Assembly (NCBI GenBank): GCA_963281255.1
Contig: OY725488.1
Span: forward strand, 10,451,524 to 10,515,523
Reading direction: 5' to 3'
DNA length: 64,000 bases
Source of the DNA: Aphrocallistes beatrix
Taxonomy: Eukaryota; Porifera; Hexactinellida; Sceptrulophora; Aphrocallistidae
The notes below the pieces were generated by a model, which saw only the letters and a program-made list of their open reading frames with translations, was not told where the DNA came from and made no database searches. The translations under genes and the position numbers were made by a program. Below, one piece after another: positions 47,903 through 58,951 of this stretch; position 1 is the first letter of the stretch; every line of letters begins with the position of its first letter.

Positions 47903-48962
47903 CATAGCCTACTGTATATAAGGCCTCACAGTAACTTGCGGATTTGGGACTAGGGATGCGGAAGAAGACCGTTGAACTAATACATGAGCTGCCTTAAATC
48001 ATTTACAAAGCACAATAGAGCTTAGGAATGTGTTATCAGCATGTATAAATATGGTGTCAAAGTACCCATATCCGTTGTTAAAAATTTGATTAGTCACCAT
48101 ATGGTTGCGCAATAAGTTATATTTGCGACAAATTTGGTGATTTTCAGAGGCCGTTTAGGGGCACTTCTAAGTGTTTTTATTGTAAATTCTTTTGCATAGA
48201 ACTGAGATGTGAATGGGTTAATACTAAAAATTTGGAATTTTTTTATAGAATGTTGGTACATTCCAGTGTTGCTATGGAAACGTGTTTTGGTCAGTTTGTG
48301 TTATATCTTGAAAACTGCAATAGCTACACATTCAAATGTAACTACCTCCTATTATGTGATTATATAATTTCGACCTCTCAATTCAATAGTTTATGAGATA
48401 TTAGACAAATTATCAAATGTGACCAAGATGGTACATTGTCAAATATCTCATAAACTATTGAATTTAGAGGTCGAAATTATATTATCACATAATAGGAAGT
48501 AGTATATTTGCTATCAAATGGAATTACATTTGAATGTGTTGCTATTGCAGTTTTCAAGATATAACACAAACTGACCAAAACACGTTTCCATAGCAACACT
48601 GGAATGTACCAACATTCTATAAAAAAATTCCAAATTTTTAGTATTAACCCATTCACATCTCAGTTCTATGCAAAAGAATTTACAATAAAAACACTTAGAA
48701 GTGCCCCTAAACGGCCTCTGAAAATCACCAAATTTGTCGCAAATATAACTTATTGCGCAACCATATGGTGACTAATCAAATTTTTAACAACGGATATGGG
48801 TACTTTGACACCATATTTATATATGCTGATAATACATTCCTAAGCTCTATTGTGCTTTGTAAATGATTTAAGGCAGCTCATGTATTAGTTCAACGGTCTT
48901 CCTCCGCATCCCTAGTCCCAAATCCGCAAGTTACTGTGAGGACTTATATACAGTAGGCTATG
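47903..48962. mobile_element. Foldback element, near-perfect palindrome of 1060 bp
   Basis: Begins CATAGCCTACTGTATATAAG and ends CAGTAGGCTATG. The two arms of about 520 bp are almost exact reverse complements with a short loop near 48430 (AATGTGACCAAGATGGTACA). No ORF. Relatives at 35064-36001 and solo arms at 1838, 5541, 16536 and 27760. Target duplication is not certain. The near identity of the arms points to recent insertion or to arm conversion. Confidence 0.93.
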
Positions 48963-50763
48963 AATATAATAATCAGGGAGACGTTTGATTAATTTTCATA
49001 ATATTTAGTATTGCTATAATTGCGTTAGAAGCATTTTTTAGTTCAGGAACTATGATTTTTTTACATGCATTGAATTAGATATAATCTCTATTGGTGAAAA
49101 TCAAAGCCAACTGTAACATTAGAACCCTTAAACTTCATTGTCCAGCGAGTTTTGATTTTTAAACAATTTTTCATTTCAACTAATCACATTTCAGATATTG
49201 AGTGTGATTCTAATTTGAAATTTCTGTAATGCTCTATTTGTTGTTTGATGTTTGTTTTTATTTCAGATATTTAACTATTTTGCATTATGATGAATATTAG
49301 CTTTGATTTGTTGCTTTTATGTATAGAGGCGAAAACATGCTTCACATGAAACATAGTATCTCATTAATAAACCTGCTTAATATGTTCACTTTTGGTAGGA
49401 CCAGTAGTTACGACATACATGGAAGCCAATTGTTGCACAAGTCGCTGTTATTATTTTTAAAATTCAAAGCTGATTGATAAATACGATTATATTTACCTGT
49501 TACAAGCGCGCTTCGCTTGCTTGCGTTGCGCGGCTGGCGGACACTTTGTGTCCGCCGGAGGCTCCTTTCGGTCTCCTGGGATCACATTGGTTAATTATAA
49601 GGGAGATAACATCTCTAAATACGTCTGTCCTACTATTAGAATCCATTTCGCGCGAAAAATCAACAAATTTATCAATTTTAAAATTTTGATGAGTAATGAT
49701 GACGTCATAACAAAGTGATGAGTCATCATTTTTTAATGATAACTGCATCATATGTGTGCTATATTAATATACAGATCTTATTAAAATTTCAGCCTGCTAT
49801 CTCTTATAATGGCTGAGTTATGATCGAATTACTGTGTTGCTTAATTTTTAAAAATGTGACAATGACGTCATAATTCCATGATGAGTCGACATTTTGGTCT
49901 GCGCTCAGAACTTAGTGGAGCCATAGCCAAAAGACTCCCACATGCCAAAAATCAGCTTTCTGTGCCTGGCAGTTTCTTCAATCAATTCGTTACAGATATA
50001 TATATATACTATATATACACACACATTAATCGAGTTTTAATAGTAAGGATAATCAACGTATTCTTAACCCTAATTTGACGTGGGGTCAAAGGTATAAATA
50101 GAAATGATCCCACTTTCATTTTCAATTTCAATTCACTTTCAATTAACTTTCACTTTCAATTCAACATTCCCCGTCAAGTTGGGGTTAATGAGGGAATGCC
50201 CCCGAATTACTGCACCATTAAAAATTTCGCTGTTTATGTAGCTTGATCAACGCTCCTTTTGATGTTCTGGTTTAAATATGTGCGCTTACCCATTTGTGGA
50301 ATTTGAAGGATCATCCATTTCATCATCAGATCAATACCGTTAGCACTTTTGCGTGGTATTTTGAGATCCTAGTTATCAACTAACCATGGATTAATTAGTA
50401 CCGTGGTATTTTGAGATACTATACCGTATTTTTGAGATTTTGTTTCGCTTACTCAAATGATCTTGTGATTCAATCGGTTTCAACTTATCACCACCACCAA
50501 ATTGTGGCACACGACAAATTTAAGGGCACAATTGACTATTGTAGAATCCCATATAGACCATGGATGAAGAGTATTTTTCATTCAAATTCCATATAGGGTT
50601 CTACCATAGTAAATTGTGTTCGTGACACTAAATTGTGTCGCGTGCCCTCAAATTATGTAGCATTATCTATCAATAATTTTATTCCCCTCATTTTAGCCTT
50701 GGGACGGAGCTCTTCCACGTTTTATTAGGTTTGGAAGTACTTTCTCTGTAAAAAACGTTGCGC
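48963..50763. other. Intergenic with Helitron-like element and inverted repeat
   Basis: 49200-49400 aligns with 54520-54660 (Eph-unit 3' flank). 49501-49996 is a Helitron-like element. 50500-50640 contains an inverted repeat around TGTAGAATCCCATATAG and CCATATAGGGTTCTACCATA. No gene. Confidence 0.5.
49501..49996 (-). mobile_element. Helitron-like element, subfamily 2, 496 bp
   Basis: 5' end TCTGTAACGAATTGATTGAA (49996, preceded by A), 3' end GCAACGCAAGCAAGCGAAGC then GCGCTTGTA, with the perfect hairpin GGCGGACACAAAGTGTCCGC before it. Same length as 19796-20291. It shares both end modules with subfamily 1 but has a different middle. Confidence 0.7.
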
Positions 50764-51375
50764 TTACTGTTTACCACTTTCAGAAGGTATTTGCAAGACT
50801 ATTCCACTACAATTGAAGAAGATCGTGTACATGACCTTCGGTTTTCTGAAGTCGGGCCTAGGAATTTGGGCCGGTCTTTCGTCCCCTCTCACACATGATC
50901 GCATTTTATACTTGCTGTAAGGGGTTGAATAATAGACCCAAGTCTCATCCCCGGTTATAACTTCAGCTAGGCGTCTAGGATCACAACCGTCATAGGTTTC
51001 CAGGAGTTTCTTGGCAGTCTTTACACGTGCGAGCTTTTGTTGATCGCCGAGGTTATGTGGGACCCACTTACCGCAAATGGATCGGAAACCAAGCTGAGTA
51101 GTCAGAATGGAATGAATGGCCCCCGATGAAATATCCATACTCTGCTCTAACTGCTCGATTGTTATACACTTATCTTCCCTGACTTTGCTCTCGATTTAGA
51201 GCAACATTCTCTGGGGTGCTGACGGACACCGGTCTCCCAGATCGAGGTAGATCTGATACGTCTGTATTTCCAGACTGAAATCGTGCAGCCCATCGCTCTA
51301 CCGTTGATCTGGAAGGGCAGTCCATGCACAATACTTCCTGCAACTCGTTGTAGATGAGTACCGGCTGGATGTGGA
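50764..51375 (-). pseudogene. Mariner-type transposase remnant
   Basis: The upstream frame (51375-51190) encodes the DNA-binding part (SRSTVERWAARFQSGNTDVS, DLPRSGRPVS). After a frameshift near 51188 the second frame gives the linker and start of the catalytic domain (MDISSGAIHSIL; GKWVPHNL; VITGDETWVYYSTP). The first catalytic Asp in TGDETW is kept, the expected second Asp reads Asn (MYTIFFNCSG), and the third is lost because the frame stops at 50764. It is dead. Terminal repeats were not identified. Confidence 0.85.
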
Positions 51376-51555
51376 GTTTTCGGAGTCCCGATTCTCACAC
51401 TTCCGATTCTCACACTTAGAATGCTCTAAAATGAGTATTTCCCGATGTATTCCGATATTCACTTTTCATGTTCCTTCGAGTCACTTCCCGGAGCTGCACT
51501 ATCGGTCTGTCGACCGACATTTTTCGTTTTATAGCGGTTCTGTTAGTTCAATTTC

Positions 51556-51995
51556 ATGGCAAGTTTGTATGTGTCAGAAAGTGAACCATTCCTCTCTCAG
51601 GTGGAGAGAGTGAGAACAGATATAAGAGATAAGTTCTCTAAATCTCACCAAATCCTGAATGAGAGAGAAGCTGCTCTACTGTCAGAGCTGGATCAGCTGG
51701 TGGCTAGCTACAAGGGAGAGGGAGTTAGGGAACAGATCCAGGAACTGAATATAATAAAAGAATCCATGAAATCGAAAGTACAACGAAATGAGAATCAAGA
51801 AACTGTTGTGAAGTGAGTAGCAGTGATGGATGACCGCATTAGAGAACTGGAGTTGATTCTGGAATCAACTGAGACTAGAATGAGGCGTGTAGAGCTGGAG
51901 TGGGATGGAACACTGGAAGAGAGACTGAGTGAGATAGGAAGAATCAGAATCATCGAACTATTAGACTACAAGAAGAAAGGAGCACCTGTTCATAT
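51556..51995 (+). pseudogene. NHL family 1, N-terminal half only, opposite orientation
   Basis: ATG at 51556 gives the family N-terminus (MASLYVSESEPFLSQVERVR) and coiled-coil. A TGA interrupts at 51814 (AAGTGAGTA against AAGAGTGTA in relatives). After it the coil continues in the same frame (DDRIRELELILESTETRM) to LDYKKKGAPV, then homology ends at about 51995 and the whole propeller is missing. It lies 180 bp from the mariner remnant and is the only copy of this family on the plus strand with a start codon. Confidence 0.88.
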
Positions 51996-52142
51996 TATGC
52001 TTATATATTTTAAACTTATCGCTGCTCAATAATTGGTCGAGTGATTCTCTGTATCGGTTTAATGTTAAGCGCTCTTTTCCTGAAAGTTCATCAGTAGCAC
52101 ATTGAAGGGATGATGGAACTCTATTTCCGTTTCCAATCAGTT

Positions 52143-52201
52143 AAATCATGCATTTACGCCGTAGCCGAGATATAGCAATTAAGATAGTACATGAATGATT
52201 C
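52143..52201 (+). repeat. Left copy of a 59-bp direct repeat flanking an insertion
   Basis: AAATCATGCATTTACGCCGT ... GAATGATTC, identical to 54135-54193. A single version stands at 59856-59913 in a paralogous segment without the insertion. Confidence 0.93.
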
Positions 52202-54135
52202 TAAGGATACCGCCCTCGAAAAACATCGCAAAACATTTAAAAAAATTGTGGAATTTTTTATTGTCAATTCCATCGGATTATTGAGTAGTATACCATCTAA
52301 TCGTACTTGTTGGACGGTATTTATTTTGATATTCTAGAACTGGGCAACTAAAGCTCAGGCGTACTAAAAATCGGAAAGTTATTCGTGATTTTGCGGCGCA
52401 TTCATCAATTATTTTCTAACTTATCTGATATTTTTTCAATTATACGAACCTCAAAATGGTTTTGGCCCCTTTAAATATTATAAAACAGATGAATTTAGAA
52501 AAAGAGGCACCTGAAATCCAATCAAAAATATCTTTATGAGGGACTTCATTTCTAAAATGCTCGGGAAATGGCCGTTGTGATATTAGCTATTGTGTATAGA
52601 AAAAAATTCTGAACATTTAAAAAAAAAGTTTGTTCAGATCGGACCATTAGTTCGTAAGTTATAGCATATTGTAGGTAAAGTTCGGACATCAAACCACTCT
52701 GGCCCCCAAAGTGCTCGATGTCAATGCTTAAAAACTATTGAAGATATATAATCTATAATAATCTTAAATGAAAGGATATATATGATAATATATAGGTTCC
52801 TCAAACATCTCTTTGTCAAAAAGTAAATATTTCTTGACTAATCATCGTTTTTGTTGTAATACAAATTCTATGGAGAACTTTGAATATATTAGAAAATGGT
52901 GAATATTGTCATGAAATAAGTTCCCAAAAGTAGCTATTATACTCAAAAAACAATGCAATAGTCACTAGCAATGTATACAGAAACTTTGAAGCACCCAACA
53001 TGATTATTTTGGAAGTTCAAAGCATTTATCTCCAAATTTCGGGCAAAGCCCCCCCATTTATGGTCCAAAAACAGATTCCTCCATATCTCGGGAAATATAC
53101 ACCAAAATTCTTAGCTCTCAATTCCTAATATACTTTTCAAGACGGTATATATCTGATTCTTAAATAATAAATGTACTACATGGAATGGAATGCTAAGTTT
53201 CAAATTTTTATCACGTGATGACGTAGCATTTTTCGAAAATCCTAACTTGAAAACTAAAAGTCGTAGACTCTCGCTCTAACTTCCTAATATACTTTTTGGT
53301 AGCTCTTTATTCATTCTAAACCGATGAATTATACATTGTACTGCTAGGAATATGATTTACATTCCCTAATTGGTTCAAAATATTCGGGGTTAGGGGCCTC
53401 AAGGTAATTTGTGAATTTTCAGTATAATTTTGCTATTTTCACCAAAATCTGTTGGAATACATCTAATTCATTAGTATACACGCGATTAAATGTCCATGGA
53501 TGCTTTTATTTTTCGTTAATAGCTCATTTTACATCGTTCTTACCATCAAAACTTCAAATCCCTATATCTCGGGACTTTAAAATTCCAAAATTGACCGTCT
53601 TTCAAAAATTTTAACTCAAAATTGCTTTGAGATAGAGGTTTGAAAATTTTAGGAGTTGTTCCATATCATTAGTCGATGAGCGTAGGACCACTCAATTTTT
53701 GATATCTTATAAATTTGTGATTTTATTGCTGATTTGCAAAGAAAATCGGGCTTTTTTCGCCGTTTTTGGGCCCTTTTTATTCGGACACCGATAAAATTTA
53801 CAATTTTTAAAATTTTAATTTTCTTTTGGTCCTATGAAGTGGCAAATATGATAGACTATCTATGAATAAATTTTCGAAGCATTTGATCCAAACATGTGCT
53901 TTAAAAAAATCACAGAGTGCAGGAGGGCTTAACATTAAGATGTGCTAAGGAAAAACGGAAAAAACCGACTTTGAGACGCTGTAATTCAAAAACTAGAAAT
54001 GTGAACCAAAAACTGTTTGGCATGTCTCAATATTTTTTAATTGCACTACCTGCCCACGCTTAACATCTTATATATCTCTATTCTTGATATATGCTGTAAG
54101 CCAAACCTATGGATTTTTCACGGGCGGTATCCTTA
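52202..54135. mobile_element. 1.93-kb non-coding element with 14-bp TIR and 58-59 bp target duplication
   Basis: Ends TAAGGATACCGCCC and GGGCGGTATCCTTA are perfect inverted repeats, directly bordered by the 58-59 bp duplicates. The interior is AT-rich with no frame longer than about 70 codons and no transposase motif, so it is non-autonomous if mobile. The paralogous DNA at 59822-60030 aligns with both flanks and lacks it, so it is an insertion. I cannot place it in a known superfamily; duplications of this length are far outside those of hAT, Mutator, Tc1/mariner or piggyBac. Confidence 0.85.
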
Positions 54136-54193
54136 AATCATGCATTTACGCCGTAGCCGAGATATAGCAATTAAGATAGTACATGAATGATTC
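54135..54193 (+). repeat. Right copy of the 59-bp direct repeat
   Basis: Identical to 52143-52201; it follows the element's right terminus GGGCGGTATCCTT. Confidence 0.93.
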
Positions 54194-54911
54194 AGGTTTC
54201 TTTCATGAGGTTATTTGTACAAGTATTTTCCATTTTTGCTAATGCAAAGACTAATTGAATGGAATTCTAATTTTAGCTAATACACAGCTATATTCCACTT
54301 AAGAGAGTCATTAATAGTGCTGTGATATTCAATACTTAGATATGTACCATGTTTTTCGCTAGATAAAATATACACTTAGAAATGGTGGATTCAGGTTGCG
54401 TGAAACCTCAATGCCAATCGGGTGCAACCAATTTATCGAAAAATATTTCAAGAAATCTGAAGGTTCTGCCTGTAAAATTTTGACAGATTTTAACATTTAT
54501 TTCAAAGATTTTTTGTGAAGCTCTTTTTGTTGCTTTGTGTTTGTTTAGATTTTAGATGTTTGCACAATTTTTCATTTAATATTAGCTTCGATTTGGTGTT
54601 TTTAAAACGGTCAAATTTCACTCCACAAGAAGCATAGTGCAGTCAAGGTCGCTTATTGTGAACCACCTGAGGAACAAAAATCTGTTCATAATAGAGATAA
54701 TTCATATTAAGTGAACTTGAATCAATAGAGATTCTATTTAAAAATAAAATTGGGATCAGGAGGTTAGTTCATAATAAATGAATGTTCATATTAAGCGGGT
54801 TCATAATAGGCGACTTTGACTGTACTTCATTAATGAACTTATTTCGCACACTATTATAAGTAAGTTGAATACTAATCTTCTATTCTTATTACATCATCAA
54901 GTTTAAATGTA
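54194..54911. other. Eph-unit flank and a MITE
   Basis: 54194-54480 aligns with 59914-60760 (Eph 5' unit). 54520-54640 aligns with the Eph 3' flank at 49230. 54640-54822 is a MITE with inverted ends CAGTCAAGGTCGC / GGCGACTTTGACTG and TTCATAATA repeats, probably of the pogo/Tc1 kind. No gene. Confidence 0.55.
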
Positions 54912-54993
54912 TCTTATATATTAAACGCTAGGATTTTTTGTTTGTTCTTTTTTTGTGTTTGTCCGAATTGATTGAAGAATTGGCAAGTCGTAG

Positions 54994-55510
54994 AACAGGG
55001 TTGGGTTCAATTATAATTGTAATTAATTACGTTTTGTACATAATTGTAATTGTAATTGTAATTGATCATTGGAAAATTTTGTAATTGTAATTGTAATTGA
55101 AGTACATAATTGTAATTACGTCTAAATTCTACATAAAGACTAAAGCCACGCTTACAATTCCTATACATGTGTTAATCCTTTACATTATTGTTTGATTTCG
55201 TTGTGATTGGTGTTTCTCGGGAATTGGTAAGTGTAAATTGACAACTTTACGTGTAAGCATCTGGATTCTCTCTTTCTCATGGTTCCTGTGCACTATAAAT
55301 ATGTTCACCAAAGATATGCACGCATCATTTTTGTAATTGTAATTGTAATTGTAATTGTGAATATCTTCCCAATTATAATTATAATTGTAATTATAATTAG
55401 AAACTAAAGTTGCTTGCAATTGTAATTATAATTATAATTGTAAATTCGAATTAGTTGTAATTGTAATTGTAATTGTAATTGAAAATAAAAATATAATTGA
55501 ACCCAACCTT
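54994..55510. mobile_element. AATTGTAATT-rich MITE, 517 bp
   Basis: Ends contain GGTTGGGTTCAATTATA and its inverse TATAATTGAACCCAACC. GTCGTAG is duplicated on both sides (54987-54993 and 55511-55517), inside the Helitron-like 5' region, so it is younger than that element. Confidence 0.8.
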
Positions 55511-56191
55511 GTCGTAGAGATATGAAAATTGGCATGTAGGTGTCAAATGATATGACTACGATTGAGATCTAAGGGAAATGTTCACACCTCTGCAAAAAGA
55601 TTTCACACCTTTTCTATACAATATATGATTACACTATTACAATAGAATGCATTGTACGACATTACAATGGATTCCATTGTTATGAATACTTCAAAGCCAT
55701 AACCTATGTTTGATATCCTAATTTTATTATAGCGTATAGCAATATAAAAGGTTATGTGCATATTTTCACACCTTTTAATACATATTTTGATAGCATTTGA
55801 CGAATTTTGAGAAATTATGCTAGAGACTGGCTTCCAACGGTTGACATAGGGTTTTCAGGAGTGTAGATTTCGAATATTACATTTTCAGATCAATATGATA
55901 AATTATTTGATTACTTTTGTTTACATTAGATACATAAAGTAAACATCGAACACTAACATTCTAAATATAAACGGATCTAGAATCATGTCCACTGTTCAGA
56001 ACCCGACCTAAACAAGGATCTACATTTAATTCCGTATTCGAGACTGCTATACAATGAACTATCATTAGTGGATATACACATTATTGTGTAAGTCAAGACT
56101 TCCTGGGGAGGCGTGATTGACAATATGAACCCACTATGAATCTGACTTTTTTTCTTTTCTAATATAACTTTATTGTATTAGATGATCTAGC

Positions 56192-57709
56192 ATGATTACT
56201 GACATGAAACTGATGGAATATCTTGCAGTATATCTGTCTATACTAATTATGTTGTCTCAGCATTTCATTCAAACTTCTAATGGACAGTCATGTAACACAA
56301 TGTTACCAGCTAACTCTCAAACTATTTTGGATTCTAAAACTTATCATACAACTTCAGCTGGACAAATACAACCATTCAATATTCCTGGATGGATAGATAT
56401 CGATGTAGACGGTACTATATATGATCCACCAGATAGACTGAGATGGGAACCTATCTTAACTACTGGTCAATGTGGTCCAGCGTATTTTTCTTGTCCTCAA
56501 AGAATGAATACTATTGTAGATTCTAATCAAGAAATGAACTGGGTTGTGACTGACTATTACGAAACTGAAGGTAATATTATTTATATTCGAGTTTTTTGCA
56601 CCGGACTTTCAGCTTCAGAATTCGCTACAGATTGTAGAGATGCATTCCAAATATTCTACTACGAGTCTGATCAGAATATGACAATAACCAATTCTCTTCT
56701 CAGTCAGTTCCTACCAGCTGATAGCGATAAGACAGTTAGTGGAGTTGTTAGTGCTGAATTCACAAAATCCAAGAAAGGATTCTACATCGGATTCTTTAAC
56801 AACATTCCATGTCCTGATTTAACTGAATTCCTCTTCTACTACTTTGAATGTCCAGCAACAAACACCTCTGATCTGTACTCTCTACCAGCTACACTAGCTC
56901 CTAACTCCACTGAGGGATTCGATCAAGTGAACATATCTTGTCCTACTAACTCTCTCCATCGAGACCCGCTCCGTCTGGTTGCAAAATGCTACTGGGACGG
57001 CACGTGGATGCTTCCTGCTGAGAGTGTGTGTGAGTGTGAGGCTGGCTATTATCTGTCTGTGGGTAATGCTGACAGTAGTATGCCTTGTGTGATGTGTCGT
57101 GTTGACACGTACAAGGGTGAGACAGGCAATAGTGAGGAGTGTAGTGTGTGTCCTTTTCGTAGCAGCACACGTGGCATGGAAGGAAGCAGTGAGTGTTTGT
57201 GTGATGAGGACTGGTATCGAGGAGAGGGAGAGAGTGTGATTGAGAGTTGTGGACAGAGTCCTTCTGCAGTTGTGAATCTCCGTGTTGAGAGAGGAGACAG
57301 GATTGTATCTCGAGTTGTATGGGATGAACCTTTGTATTTGGGATATCGAAGTGAGAATGAGTTGAGGTACAATGTGAGTTATTATCCGAGTTTAACTCCC
57401 TCGAGTGAGAAGAGTGTCAGAGATCTGAGAGAAACTGAGTTAGTGTTGAGCAGTGGAGATGTTGAAGACAGTACAGAGTATGTGTTTGTAGTGACGTCAT
57501 GGAACTCAGTGAGTTGTGTGTCTGGTGTGTTTAACAGAGCTAATGTGACAGTGTTGTCTTCTTTCCCAACTCTACTGAACATTAGTTACAACGAGACTAC
57601 TGGTTATCTTCAATGGAGCTATGAACTATATGGGAAGAGGGATTATGTGTTTGAAATAAGCTATACTACTGTGTGTCATCAATCTCTAATCGAATGGTAT
57701 TATTACTAA
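56192..57709 (+). CDS. Eph ectodomain-only copy (secreted decoy or pseudogene)
   Basis: ATG at 56192; 505 residues: signal peptide, ephrin-binding-like domain, cysteine-rich region, first FN3 and start of the second, ending VCHQSLIEWYYY at a stop. The stop results from a one-base deletion near 57668 (TACTACTGTGTGTC against TACTACTACTGTGTC in the sister at 62470). Homology continues in the next frame to 57960 (CTLSTPDLDSMDNVAFRLLV) and then is cut by the Helitron-like end. TM, kinase and SAM are absent. All of the ectodomain up to the shift is open and conserved, so a soluble ephrin-binding protein could be made. Transcription is unproven. Confidence 0.7.
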   Translation: MITDMKLMEYLAVYLSILIMLSQHFIQTSNGQSCNTMLPANSQTILDSKTYHTTSAGQIQPFNIPGWIDIDVDGTIYDPPDRLRWEPILTTGQCGPAYFSCPQRMNTIVDSNQEMNWVVTDYYETEGNIIYIRVFCTGLSASEFATDCRDAFQIFYYESDQNMTITNSLLSQFLPADSDKTVSGVVSAEFTKSKKGFYIGFFNNIPCPDLTEFLFYYFECPATNTSDLYSLPATLAPNSTEGFDQVNISCPTNSLHRDPLRLVAKCYWDGTWMLPAESVCECEAGYYLSVGNADSSMPCVMCRVDTYKGETGNSEECSVCPFRSSTRGMEGSSECLCDEDWYRGEGESVIESCGQSPSAVVNLRVERGDRIVSRVVWDEPLYLGYRSENELRYNVSYYPSLTPSSEKSVRDLRETELVLSSGDVEDSTEYVFVVTSWNSVSCVSGVFNRANVTVLSSFPTLLNISYNETTGYLQWSYELYGKRDYVFEISYTTVCHQSLIEWYYY

Positions 57710-58282
57710 ACTCTGATAAGTGTAACTGTTCCCCTAATATTTTGTGTATCTGTACCCTATCCACTCCTGATCTAGACTCTATGGACAATGTAGCATTTCG
57801 TTTACTGGTGAATGTTTCAGGAGATCTAATGGGTACTAATCTCAATTTTTCCCATTCATTTATTCAATCTTCAAGATCTACACTCTTGCCATCATTCACG
57901 CCTTCAATTTCAATGCAAACAATGCCATCTTCTGGATATTCTCTGTTGCTAATATTGCAAGTTTTGAAGTTTTGACAAGCAAGCGAAGCGCGCTTGTAGT
58001 TTATTAATACGTAATCCTACTTGAAACATTAGTTGAATATAAGTACAAGTACTTAATTCTTATTTCATCATCATGCTCAAATGTATTCATTATTAATATG
58101 AAAAAGGATTAAAATTCTGAAGAATTTTAGAATAAATTCAGTGATGATTTCTCTCTTATTTAAGACTAAATCAGGAATTTCTATTGAACCAAATTGTTCC
58201 AAATTTGGACCATATATCTATTATATCATGGATATTGAAGCCTGTGTATAAATAAATATTGAAAAATGTTCACATATTTTCC

Positions 58283-58951
58283 TAAGTTGACTAATTCATG
58301 AATTAATGAATAATTCGAATAATTCGAATAATTCATAATTCATCAAGCCCGAAAAGAATTATTCAAAATTGAAAGTTTTTTACAGGAAAATATCATTGAA
58401 TTACAGTCGAACCTGCTATAACGGCCACTCTATATAACGGTCACCTGTCTATAGCGGTCACCAATGAACAGTCCCATCCGAAATTCCATAATATTTAACC
58501 TGTGTATAGCGGTCACCTGCTCAACGCGGCTAGCTGTGTACTGTGTATAGCGGCCATCACCTGTCTATAACGACCACTACCTGCCTATAACGGTCATCAC
58601 CTTTTTCACCTTTTTATGTGTTTAATACAGGACCTGTTACGAACGATAAACAAGTTTAATGTAATTACTTCAAGTAATAGATTTATAAAAACTTATAATT
58701 ATTGCACTACGTTTATTCCTTTTGGGGATTGAGACAATCACCTGTATATAACGGTCACCTGTGTATAACGGCCAATTTTGTCCAGTCCCTTGGGTGGCCG
58801 TTATATGCAGGTTCCACTATATATTAATGCATTTTTCAAATAATTCATAATTCAGGATTCTGAATTATTCGAATAATTCATATTTCAGAAATTATGAATT
58901 ATTCGAATAATTCATAATTCTTTGCCATTTTTTAATGAATTAGTGAACTTA
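58283..58951. mobile_element. AT-rich palindromic element with nested insertion
   Basis: Ends TAAGTTGACTAATTCATGAA and ATGAATTAGTGAACTTA. GAATAATTCGAATAATTC repeats fill both arms. It is interrupted by the element at 58404-58819. Related to 29276-29505. Confidence 0.7.
58404..58819. mobile_element. pogo/Tigger-like MITE, 416 bp
   Basis: Ends CAGTCGAACCTGCTATAACG and CGTTATATGCAGGTTCCACT, flanked by TA on both sides. Tandem TATAACGGTCACCTG units lie inside. Terminus and TA duplication fit the pogo branch of Tc1/mariner. Confidence 0.8.

Larger units (their letters stand above)
54912..57998 (+). mobile_element. Composite with Helitron-like ends containing an Eph ectodomain copy
   Basis: Starts TCTTATATATTAAACGCTAG after A, with the normal subfamily 1 interior (apart from a MITE at 54994-55510) up to about 55946. 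Eph 5' flank and gene follow, and the Eph sequence is cut at 57974, where the canonical 3' end CAAGCAAGCGAAGCGCGCTTGTA begins. The order is what gene capture by a rolling-circle element would leave. Alternatively the Eph unit was inserted in an old element, or two unrelated element fragments flank it by chance. Confidence 0.5.
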
